Assembly: GCF_009883055.1 (NCBI RefSeq)
Contig: NZ_WWVR01000009.1
Span: 1 to 64,000 of the forward strand
Direction: 5' to 3'
Length of the DNA stretch: 64,000 nucleotides
Source: Blautia sp. BIOML-A1
GTDB taxonomy: Bacteria; Bacillota; Clostridia; Lachnospirales; Lachnospiraceae
The translations under genes and the position numbers were made by a program. Positions 36,901 through 44,634 of this stretch are shown piece after piece. Below the pieces are notes generated by a model. The model made no database searches, was not told the DNA's origin, and saw only the letters and a list, made by a program, of their open reading frames with translations. How positions within the stretch are numbered: position 1 is the first letter of the stretch; each line of letters starts with the position of its first letter.

Positions 36901-39288
36901 ATGATAAGTGAGATCACCAGACGGATCCGTGTTTACGGGATTGTGCAGGGGGTAGGATTCCGGCCTACAGTCAGCCGCCATGCAGCAGAGAGAAAGGTTC
37001 GCGGAAATGTCTGCAACAAAGGTCCTTATGTAGAAATCTATGCACAGGGACCAAAGGAAGCGGTGGAGGGTTTTCTCTCAGATATCCGGAATCGTCCACC
37101 AAAAAGGGCGGCAATCCTGAAGATAAATGTGGAAAACGTAAAAAATCCGGAGAGCTATGCACAGTTTGATATTATCGAAAGTGAAAAGACAAAGGGTGAG
37201 ATCTTTGTCTCGCCGGATATTGCAATTTGTGAGGAATGTAAGGAGGAGATGTTTGATCCGAAGAACCGGAGATATCTGCATCCTTTTATTAACTGTACCT
37301 GCTGCGGACCGAGACTTACAATCCTGGATTCGCTTCCGTATGACCGTGAACGGACCAGCATGAAAGAGTTTCCAATGTGTCCGGACTGTGCAGAAGAATA
37401 CCACGATCCAAAGACCAGAAGATACGATGCACAGCCGGTATGCTGCAATGAATGTGGACCAGAAGTTTATCTGATCGGCAGGGATGAGCGTGGCAGAGAG
37501 GCAATTACCTGTGTCAGAAAGACGATTTCTGAGGGTGGCATTGCTGCAGTCAAGGGAATCGGAGGTTTTCATCTCTGCTGTGATGCTTCCAATGAAGCAG
37601 CAGTCAGTCGGCTTCGCCAGCTGAAACGAAGGCCAATGAAGCCATTTGCGGTGATGGCAAAGGATCTGAAAGCAGTCACAAAAGCATGCGAAATGACAGA
37701 AGAACAGGAGAAAATCCTGGATGGTCATCAGAAACCGATCCTGCTTCTGAACAAAAGAAAAGATGCAGAAATCCTCTGTCCCTCTGTGGCACCGGGGAAC
37801 CCAAAGGTTGGCGTGATGCTGCCGTATGCACCGGTACAGCTTCTGCTTTTTCAGTACGATGATGGAATCGAAATGCCGGAATTTCTAGTGATGACCAGTG
37901 GAAATACCTCTGGTGCACCGATCTGCCGTGATGACCAGGAGGCAGAGGCGGAGCTTTCTGGTTTTTGTGACTGTATGCTGTCTCATGACCGTAAGATCCG
38001 TATCCGGGCAGATGATTCCGTGATGGATTTTTATGAAAAGAAACCATATATGATCCGCCGTTCCAGAGGGTATGCACCGCTTCCGTTTATGGTTTCCACA
38101 CCATATCAGGGGCAGGTGCTGGCCATCGGTGGAGAACTCAAAAACTCTTTCTGTATTGGGGTGGATAACCGCTTTTATCCATCACCTTATGTGGGAGATC
38201 TGGAAGATCTGCGTACAGTCAAAGCACTCAGAGAAACCATCGGGCGGCTGGAAACACTTCTGGAGGTGGAGCCGGAGATTGTCTGCTGTGACATGCACCC
38301 GCGGTATAATTCAGTGATGGTTGCAGAAGAACTGGGGGTTCCGGTGCTCAAAGTGCAGCATCACTATGCACACATTCTGTCCTGTATGGTAGAGAATGAT
38401 TGTGCAGATCAGGTGATTGGAGTATCCTTTGACGGCACCGGATATGGAACTGACGGAACAATCTGGGGAGGAGAAATCCTTCTGTCAGACAGGAATGGAT
38501 TTGAGCGACTGGGAAGCGTGATGCCATTTCTTCAGCCTGGTGGAGATGCTTCCTCCAAAGAAGGCTGGAGGATCGCGGTATCGCTGATCTATGGCCTGAT
38601 GGGTGACAGAGAAAAAGCGGCTGAGATCATAGAAAAGCTGGAACTTTGTACGAAGCAGGAAGCGAATGTACAGTTTATCATGGCAGACCGCAGGATCAAT
38701 ACAGTGATATCCACCAGTGCAGGAAGACTTTTTGACGGAGTGAGTGCGATACTTGGAATCCGCAGAAAATCTACCTTTGAAGGGGAGGCTTCTATGGCAC
38801 TGGAATTTGCCGCGGAAGAATACAGAGCAAAAAAACTGCCTGAAATACAGAAAAATGAGAAGTTTTTGTTGGATGCTATGCGATCTGGTATGCAGGAAAC
38901 GCAATATCAGAAGAGAAAAGACGACAGAGTAACAGATACAGATGACAGGATGCTTCTTAATACAGAAGGACTGATCAGAACTATCCTGGATCAAAGACTA
39001 AACGGAGAAGAAGTGGGAAGGCTGGCATACTTTTTTCATGAAGAACTTGCCCGTCAGATTACAGAAATCTGTGTGCGGATCAGGGAGAAGAGAGGCTGCA
39101 ATAAGGCTGCATTGAGCGGCGGTGTTTTCCAGAACCGACTGCTTCTGGAACTTACGGATCATATGCTGAGAGACAGGGGATTTGAGGTTCTGAAACACCA
39201 GCTTATTCCGCCAAATGACGGCGGAATCGCACTTGGACAGGCCGTGTATGCGATGACATATCTTGAAGGAAAATCACGGAACAAATGA
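36901..39288 (+). CDS. hypF: Carbamoyltransferase HypF
   Basis: A 795-residue HypF with all domains: acylphosphatase (RIRVYGIVQGVGFRPTVSRHA), paired zinc fingers (CEECKEEMFDP...CTCCGPR and CPDCAEEYHDP...CCNECGPE), a YrdC-like part (IAAVKGIGGFHLCCDA...RRPMKPFAVM) and a Kae1-like C-terminal domain (KVQHHYAHILSCM, GVSFDGTGYGTDGTIWGGE). It carbamoylates the C-terminal Cys of HypE using carbamoyl phosphate and ATP, the first step of cyanide-ligand synthesis. AGGTGGGAG precedes the ATG. The gene lies directly after the NifK-like gene and not beside any [NiFe] hydrogenase gene. Confidence 0.96.
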   Translation: MISEITRRIRVYGIVQGVGFRPTVSRHAAERKVRGNVCNKGPYVEIYAQGPKEAVEGFLSDIRNRPPKRAAILKINVENVKNPESYAQFDIIESEKTKGEIFVSPDIAICEECKEEMFDPKNRRYLHPFINCTCCGPRLTILDSLPYDRERTSMKEFPMCPDCAEEYHDPKTRRYDAQPVCCNECGPEVYLIGRDERGREAITCVRKTISEGGIAAVKGIGGFHLCCDASNEAAVSRLRQLKRRPMKPFAVMAKDLKAVTKACEMTEEQEKILDGHQKPILLLNKRKDAEILCPSVAPGNPKVGVMLPYAPVQLLLFQYDDGIEMPEFLVMTSGNTSGAPICRDDQEAEAELSGFCDCMLSHDRKIRIRADDSVMDFYEKKPYMIRRSRGYAPLPFMVSTPYQGQVLAIGGELKNSFCIGVDNRFYPSPYVGDLEDLRTVKALRETIGRLETLLEVEPEIVCCDMHPRYNSVMVAEELGVPVLKVQHHYAHILSCMVENDCADQVIGVSFDGTGYGTDGTIWGGEILLSDRNGFERLGSVMPFLQPGGDASSKEGWRIAVSLIYGLMGDREKAAEIIEKLELCTKQEANVQFIMADRRINTVISTSAGRLFDGVSAILGIRRKSTFEGEASMALEFAAEEYRAKKLPEIQKNEKFLLDAMRSGMQETQYQKRKDDRVTDTDDRMLLNTEGLIRTILDQRLNGEEVGRLAYFFHEELARQITEICVRIREKRGCNKAALSGGVFQNRLLLELTDHMLRDRGFEVLKHQLIPPNDGGIALGQAVYAMTYLEGKSRNK

Positions 39289-39378
39289 CCAGTTAACCAA
39301 AGCAGGTAAGTTCTCTGCTTCAACTGCGAAAGGCAGAGAGAGGGACTTGTTTGTATACAGAATCAGGGAGGTATTTAC

Positions 39379-39588
39379 ATGTGTGTAGGATTATCAGCAA
39401 AAGTAGTAAAAATCAGTGAAGGAACAGCAGTTGTGGATGCCGGCGGAGCCAAAAGAGAGGTTTCTGCCCAGCTTCTTGAGGATCTGGAACCGGGCGATTA
39501 TGTAATGGTTCATGCAGGTGTGGCAATCGCAAAGATCACAGATGAAGATGAGGATGAAACCGATCATCTGATGGAGGAACTGCTGTAA
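39379..39588 (+). CDS. hypC: HypC, Fe(CN)2CO carrier/chaperone
   Basis: A 69-residue HypC/HupF-family protein. It begins MCVGLSAKVV, giving the required Cys2, followed by an OB-like beta barrel and an acidic tail. HypC with HypD holds iron while CN and CO ligands are attached and hands the unit to its client. AGGGAGG precedes the ATG, and the hypD start overlaps its stop. A 90-bp spacer with an AAGTTCTCTGC / GCAGAGAG hairpin separates it from hypF. Confidence 0.92.
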   Translation: MCVGLSAKVVKISEGTAVVDAGGAKREVSAQLLEDLEPGDYVMVHAGVAIAKITDEDEDETDHLMEELL

Positions 39589-40640
39589 TGGGAGAAGAGA
39601 AAAAAAGAACAGCGAGAGAGATCATAGAGAATTACGACGGACCGGCAGTCCGTATCATGGAAGTCTGCGGAACACATACACATGAGATTTTTCGCCTGGG
39701 AATCCGTAAGCTTCTGCCGCCGCAGGTGGAACTGATCTCAGGACCGGGATGTCCGGTCTGTGTGACACCGGTTGGTTTTATCGATGAGGCAGTGTGGCTT
39801 GCACTGGAAAAAGGCGTGACGATCTGCACATTTGGCGATCTGGTACGCGTGCCGGGGACAAAGATGAGCCTTGCAGGAGCAAGAGAAAAAGGAGCCAAAA
39901 TCCGCATTGTCTATTCTCCGGCAGATGCTGAAAAATATGCCCTGGAACATCCAGAAGAACAGGTTGTTTTCCTCTCTGTCGGGTTTGAGACCACGACTCC
40001 GGCAGAGTGTCTTTCTGTGAAACAGGCAAAGAAAGATGGCCTTTCTAATTATTCACTTCTGATGGCAAACAAGACGATGCCCCAGGCTTATGAAGCACTG
40101 AAAGGAAGTGCGGATGTCTTTCTGTATCCGGGACATGTCAATGCCATTACAGGAACAGAACTCTGTGAAGATCTGGTAAATGAGGGAGTAAGTGGAGTAG
40201 TTGCCGGCTTTACAGCGAAAGAACTCCTCACGGCCCTGGCTGTTTCACTGGTGAAATTCCAGGAAGGAAAACCATTTTTTGTAAACTGTTATCCGAGGGT
40301 GGTAAAACCGGAAGGAAGCAGAGAAGCACAGCAGCTCACAGATGAAATGACAGAAGCCTGCGACAGTGAATGGAGAGGTCTTGGTGTGATACAAAAGTCA
40401 GGCGTTCAGCTTAAAGAAGAGTGGAGTACGTTTGATGCACGAAAGAAATATGCTATTCCACCGATTCAGGGAAAAGCCAATCCGGCATGCAGATGTGGTG
40501 ATGTCCTGCAGGGAAAATGTAAGCCATCCGACTGTAAAGTGTTTGGAAAGGGATGTACCCCGCAGCATCCAATAGGAGCCTGCATGGTTTCTAACGAAGG
40601 TGCCTGTTCCGCTTATTATGCGTATGGAGATTGTAAATAA
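39588..40640 (+). CDS. hypD: HypD, Fe(CN)2CO assembly scaffold
   Basis: A 350-residue Fe-S scaffold protein. Conserved motifs are MEVCGTHTHEIFR (39653 region), GPGCPVCVTP and the C-terminal cluster-binding stretch CRCGDVLQGKC...DCKVFGKGCTPQHPIGACMVSNEGACSAYY. Together with HypC it forms the platform on which iron gets its two cyanides and CO. It overlaps hypC by one base (TAATG), indicating coupled synthesis. Confidence 0.95.
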   Translation: MGEEKKRTAREIIENYDGPAVRIMEVCGTHTHEIFRLGIRKLLPPQVELISGPGCPVCVTPVGFIDEAVWLALEKGVTICTFGDLVRVPGTKMSLAGAREKGAKIRIVYSPADAEKYALEHPEEQVVFLSVGFETTTPAECLSVKQAKKDGLSNYSLLMANKTMPQAYEALKGSADVFLYPGHVNAITGTELCEDLVNEGVSGVVAGFTAKELLTALAVSLVKFQEGKPFFVNCYPRVVKPEGSREAQQLTDEMTEACDSEWRGLGVIQKSGVQLKEEWSTFDARKKYAIPPIQGKANPACRCGDVLQGKCKPSDCKVFGKGCTPQHPIGACMVSNEGACSAYYAYGDCK

Positions 40641-40708
40641 TTGTCGGGTCAATCAGTAAAACAGGGCATAACTATGTTGAAAGATATGATAGAAAAGAGG
40701 ATAATCTT

Positions 40709-41725
40709 ATGAGCACTTTAAAAGATAAAACAGTAACAATGGCACATGGAGCAGGAGGCCGTCAGACCTCTGAACTGATCGACCGGATCTTTGCGGCACA
40801 CTTTGCCAATCCGGATCTGACTGCAGACGATGCAGCAGTATTGACTCCACCGACAGGAAAAATGGCAGTCTCCACAGACGGATTTATCGTCTCACCGGCA
40901 TTCTTCCCGGGAGGAAATATCGGAAAACTTTCTATCTGCGGCACAGTCAATGATCTTGCATGCATGGGTGCAAAACCTCTGTACCTGACCTGCGCGTTTG
41001 TCATTGAAGAAGGATTTTCAATGGAAAAACTGGAAGAAATCGTAGCGACTATGGAAAAAACAGCATCGGAGGCCGGCGTACATATCGTGTCCGGAGATAC
41101 CAAAGTAGCCGGAAAAGGTCAGGTAGATGGTGTCTTTATTACTACTACAGGAATGGGACAGATCGAAGAAGGAGTCAGGGTTGGCGGAACACTGGCACAG
41201 CCTGGAGATGCAATCATCGTGACCGGCGATGTGGGAAGACATGGATGCACTATTCTTCTTGCAAGAGAAGATTTTGGCATCGAAGCTGATGTCACAAGCG
41301 ACTGCGCACCACTTTGGAATACGGTAGAGGCAGTGATGAATACCACCCATAATCTCCATGTGATCCGTGATGCTACCCGCGGCGGTGTGGGAACTGTCCT
41401 TTATGAAATTGCCGGACAGAGTAATGTAGGAATCCGTCTTGATGCAGCCGCTGTTCCGGTCGCACCGGAAGTTAAGGGCGTCTGCGGAATGCTCGGACTC
41501 GAACCCCTTTATCTGGCATGCGAGGGACGAATGGTGATCATGGCACCAAAATCCGAGGCAGAAAAAATTGTCGAGACCCTTCGCCAGTGCCCTTACTCCA
41601 AAGATGCAGCCATTATCGGAGAAGTCACCGCCGATCAGCCAGGTAAGGTAGTCATGACTACCGAGATTGGAACACAGGCACTTCTTCCACAGCCAGGAGG
41701 AGAACTACTGCCACGTATCTGCTAA
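40709..41725 (+). CDS. hypE: HypE, thiocarbamate dehydratase
   Basis: A 338-residue PurM/AIR synthase-like enzyme that dehydrates the carbamoyl group put on by HypF and yields thiocyanate. The starting motif MAHGAGGRQTSELI, the ADDAAVLTPP phosphate-binding region, DATRGGVGTVLYE and, decisively, the terminal PRIC with the acceptor Cys as last residue are all present, so the enzyme looks functional. TAAAAGATAA-rich spacing and GAAAAGAGG precede the ATG. It ends the Hyp set; no hypA or hypB follows. Confidence 0.95.
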   Translation: MSTLKDKTVTMAHGAGGRQTSELIDRIFAAHFANPDLTADDAAVLTPPTGKMAVSTDGFIVSPAFFPGGNIGKLSICGTVNDLACMGAKPLYLTCAFVIEEGFSMEKLEEIVATMEKTASEAGVHIVSGDTKVAGKGQVDGVFITTTGMGQIEEGVRVGGTLAQPGDAIIVTGDVGRHGCTILLAREDFGIEADVTSDCAPLWNTVEAVMNTTHNLHVIRDATRGGVGTVLYEIAGQSNVGIRLDAAAVPVAPEVKGVCGMLGLEPLYLACEGRMVIMAPKSEAEKIVETLRQCPYSKDAAIIGEVTADQPGKVVMTTEIGTQALLPQPGGELLPRIC

Positions 41726-41824
41726 TACAAAGCATCATACAGATATATAGCAGATTACAGAGGATATTCCTGCCTGAGCAGAAAACAGAATTAACCTGAC
41801 CGAGCAGAAACTCGAATCAACCTG

Positions 41825-42004
41825 CCCGGGATAGAAAACTGGTTTTCTGACACACTGCGATTTCTGTTCGTTACGTGCGCTTGTTTGCTGCCATTCGCGC
41901 AAACTCGGCTTCGCCTCAGACAGTGCACTCGGTGGCAGCAGCTAGCACGTAACTCTCGACGAAATCTCCGTTTACCGTCAGTTCAATCCAGTTTTCTACT
42001 CGGG
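41825..42004. repeat. 180-bp imperfect palindrome (MITE-like)
   Basis: CCCGGGATAGAAAACTGG (41825-41842) is mirrored by CCAGTTTTCTACTCGGG (41988-42004), 15 of 17 pairs. Inside, GTTACGTGC (41870-41878) and GCTGCC (41887-41892) pair with GGCAGC (41934-41939) and GCACGTAAC (41945-41953). The element is GC-rich relative to its surroundings and could fold into one large stem-loop. No transposase is present. Degenerate relatives of the 23-bp tandem unit precede it (about 41771-41824). Confidence 0.75.
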
Positions 42005-42206
42005 CAGGAGTCGAATTCTATCTCGGACAGAAGCCAAATTCCATCCCAGGCAGGAGTCGAATTCTATCTCAGACAGAAGCCAAATTCCATCCCGGGCAGG
42101 GGTCGAATTCCATCCCAGACAGAAGCCAAATTCCATCCCGGCAGGAGTCGAATTCTATCTCGGACAGAAGCCAAATTCCATCCCGGGCAGGAGTCGAATT
42201 CCATCT
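42001..42206. repeat. 23-bp tandem repeat array with 46-bp higher-order period
   Basis: Nine units alternate between two forms: A (GGGCAGGAGTCGAATTC plus TATCT or CATCC) and B (GGACAGAAGCCAAATTC plus CATCC). Order is A-B-A-B-A-B-A-B-A; one unit is 22 bp. The array starts inside the right arm of the palindrome and ends 50 bp before the TM1266-like gene. Units share CAG-A/G-A-G/A-G and AATTC. Reading frames through it are artefacts of the repeat length. Confidence 0.85.
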
Positions 42207-42255
42207 CAGATTAGAAGAAACTCATCATCCCAAACCAATACAAGGAGGATCAGCT

Positions 42256-42528
42256 ATGGATACAAGAGTGGCAGTAATCTCCATCATCGTAGAAGACAGC
42301 GAATCAATTGAAACCCTCAACCAGCTCCTCTACGATGCCCGCGACCACATCATCGGCCGAATGGGGATCCCTTATCGCGAAAAAAAAATCAGCATCATCA
42401 GCATAGCCATAGATGCACCCCAGGACATCATCAGTGCACTATCCGGCAAGATTGGCCGCCTCAAAGGCATATCAACCAAAACCGCCTATTCCAATGTCAT
42501 CACACACACGGAGGCTAAATATGATTAA
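42256..42528 (+). CDS. TM1266-family putative iron-only hydrogenase regulator
   Basis: A 90-residue ACT/NikR-C-like ferredoxin-fold protein (VAVISIIVEDSESIETLNQLLYDARDHIIGRMGIPYREKKISIISIAIDAP). This small family usually lies beside [FeFe] hydrogenase or HydEFG genes and is thought to regulate that system, but a mechanism is not settled. Here it opens the second Nif-like module; AAGGAGGATC precedes the ATG and its last 8 bases overlap the NifH-like gene. Its presence ties module 2 to the hydrogenase encoded 7 kb upstream. Confidence 0.8.
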   Translation: MDTRVAVISIIVEDSESIETLNQLLYDARDHIIGRMGIPYREKKISIISIAIDAPQDIISALSGKIGRLKGISTKTAYSNVITHTEAKYD

Positions 42529-43288
42529 AATTGCAGTATACGGCAAAGGCGGCATCGGCAAATCCACCACCGTTTCCAACATAGCAGCAGCTCTCGCAGA
42601 AAAAGGCCTGACCGTTATGCAGATTGGCTGCGACCCAAAAGCAGACTCCACCATCCAGCTCCGCCACGGAAAAACAATGCGGACTGTACTGGACTTATAC
42701 AATGACAAAAAACAAAACCTCCGCCTGGAAGGCATGACCACAGTCGGCTATCAGGGTGTGATTTGCGTTGAAGCAGGCGGACCGACACCAGGACTCGGCT
42801 GTGCCGGCAGAGGCATTATCACAGCCCTCGAAAAACTCAAAGAAACAGGAGCTTATGATATCTATAAGCCTGACATTGTCCTCTACGATGTCCTGGGAGA
42901 TGTTGTCTGCGGCGGATTTTCCATGCCAATGCGAAAAGGCTATGCAGACAAAGTATTCATCATCACTTCCGGTGAAAACATGGCGATCCACGCTGGAGCC
43001 AACATCGCAATGGCAGTACAGAATTTCAAAAACCGTGGCTATGCCTCCCTCGGAGGAATCATCCTGAACCGCCGTAATGTAAAACGAGAAGAAGAAAAAG
43101 TCCAGGAACTTGCAGAAGATTTCCAGACCACCATAATCGGAAAACTTCCCCATAGCGATCTGGTCACAGATGCAGAAGAACAGGGAAAAACCCTGATGGA
43201 ATGCTATCCGGACAGTGAGATGGCAGAAGAATATCGTACACTGGCAGAGCAGATTCTGACCCTCTGCAGAAAGGATGCCCTATGTTAA
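42521..43288 (+). CDS. NifH-like reductase ATPase, module 2
   Basis: A 255-residue Fe-protein homologue, clearly paralogous to the one at 31693. The P-loop is GKGGIGKS (8-15); cluster Cys94 ([12 protein letters not shown]) and Cys130 ([11 protein letters not shown]) are both kept. Switch regions CDPKADST are also identical. It overlaps the TM1266-like gene upstream by 8 bp and the NifD-like gene downstream by 7 bp, so module 2 is one tightly coupled operon. Codon use here prefers C at third positions (ctc, cca, atc, acc) more than module 1 does, hinting at a different origin. Confidence 0.9.
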   Translation: MIKIAVYGKGGIGKSTTVSNIAAALAEKGLTVMQIGCDPKADSTIQLRHGKTMRTVLDLYNDKKQNLRLEGMTTVGYQGVICVEAGGPTPGLGCAGRGIITALEKLKETGAYDIYKPDIVLYDVLGDVVCGGFSMPMRKGYADKVFIITSGENMAIHAGANIAMAVQNFKNRGYASLGGIILNRRNVKREEEKVQELAEDFQTTIIGKLPHSDLVTDAEEQGKTLMECYPDSEMAEEYRTLAEQILTLCRKDALC

Positions 43289-44634
43289 AACGAGTTGGCG
43301 GTGAAATAAATCCGGAAGGCGCAGTCACAACCATCAGCAAAGCATCCTTTCCCGTGCCCTTTCCGGCCGGACTGGAATTCAATTCACCCGCACATGGAAA
43401 CTGGAACATTGTACACACCGGAATGCTGATGCCCGAGGTAATCCAGATTTATGTCTGTGCAGATAACTGCATGCGTGGAGTGGTTCTGACAGCAGCTGAG
43501 ATGAATGCGGCAGAACGATTTTCCTTCGTGATCATAGAAGAAGACAATCTTTTGAACGGAAACCTGGAAGATGTAACGATAGAGGGTGTGACCGATGTAC
43601 TGAATAAACTGGAACAGAAACCAAAAGCAGTACTTCTTTTTACAGTCTGTCTGCATCATTTCCTGGGCTGTGATCTGGACCGGGTATATGAAGAACTGGA
43701 AGCACGCTTTCCACAGGTTGTTTTTGTACGTTGCTTTATGGATCCTATCATGCAGAAACATGGGGTTACACCAGATCAGAAACTACGAAAGGCAATGTAT
43801 GATCCTCTCACAGAACAGAAGGCTGTCTCCGGAACAGTAAGCCTTATCGGAAGCGACTTTACACTTGATGAAAGCAGCGATATCAGACGGATTCTGCGAA
43901 CCACAGGATACACATTAAAAGAGCTGCCGGGATGCAGGACATGGGAAGAATACCAGCAGCTTGGAACAGGAGAACTCCTGATTTCCTGCTATCCACCGGC
44001 AAAATACGGTGCAGATATACTGGCAGAACGCCTCAAAAGACAACACCTGTATCTTCCGGGAAGCTTCGATTATGGAGAAATCAAAGAAGAGATTCAAAGC
44101 CTGGTCCATGCACTTAGAATCGAAAAAAATGTCTTATCCGACGACCTCGAAGCATTTTTTGAACGCGAAATTACTCTCTGCGAAGATACCTTCAGACATA
44201 CAAAAACTGTTATAGGAGATACACCGATTGTTCTGGATTATTTATTTCATCCAAGACCACTGGGCCTTGCAAAAATTCTCCTGGAGCATGAATTCCAGGT
44301 GACAGCCGTCTATCTCGACAGCATAAGTCCGGAAGAAAAATCTACTTTTGACTGGCTTAAAACATATCATCCCGACCTCGAATTACGTGCCACGATCCAG
44401 GCCAAAATGCGTGTCCTTCCGCGAAAGTCAGAGACCAGAACATTGGCCATCGGGCAGAAAGCAGCCTGGTTTTCCGGAAGCCGAAACTTCGTCAATATGG
44501 TACAGGGCGGTGGACTTTGGGGCTTTGACGGAATCCGCAGAACCCTGGAACTGATGACGGAAGCTTTTCTTAAAGAAAAAGATCCCAGGGATCTGATCGT
44601 TCGTAAAGGATGGGGGTGCGAAAGCTGCATATGA
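43282..44634 (+). CDS. Nitrogenase component 1-like protein (NifD-like), module 2
   Basis: A 450-residue component-1 protein. The expected marks are changed but in the same order as in module 1: CADNC (Cys59, Cys63), EEDNLLNG, and TVCLHHFLGCD (Cys123, Cys130). The C terminus has an extra pair, GWGCESCI. The ATG overlaps the NifH-like stop. Compared with the module 1 protein it has an N-terminal extension of about 15 residues and diverges strongly in the second half, so the two modules probably act on different substrates or at different steps. Confidence 0.78.
   Translation: MLKRVGGEINPEGAVTTISKASFPVPFPAGLEFNSPAHGNWNIVHTGMLMPEVIQIYVCADNCMRGVVLTAAEMNAAERFSFVIIEEDNLLNGNLEDVTIEGVTDVLNKLEQKPKAVLLFTVCLHHFLGCDLDRVYEELEARFPQVVFVRCFMDPIMQKHGVTPDQKLRKAMYDPLTEQKAVSGTVSLIGSDFTLDESSDIRRILRTTGYTLKELPGCRTWEEYQQLGTGELLISCYPPAKYGADILAERLKRQHLYLPGSFDYGEIKEEIQSLVHALRIEKNVLSDDLEAFFEREITLCEDTFRHTKTVIGDTPIVLDYLFHPRPLGLAKILLEHEFQVTAVYLDSISPEEKSTFDWLKTYHPDLELRATIQAKMRVLPRKSETRTLAIGQKAAWFSGSRNFVNMVQGGGLWGFDGIRRTLELMTEAFLKEKDPRDLIVRKGWGCESCI

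Noticed and set aside
36901..41725. [NiFe] hydrogenase locus
   Set aside because: Only the maturation genes F, C, D, E are present; no large or small subunit, HypA, HypB or endopeptidase was found in the window.
42001..42206. Possible CRISPR array
   Set aside because: Units are contiguous without unique spacers, alternate between two related forms and no cas gene is near.
41885..42214. 109-codon frame through the palindrome and tandem array
   Set aside because: Repeating residues follow from the 23-bp units and the frame has no ribosome site; repeat DNA, not a gene.
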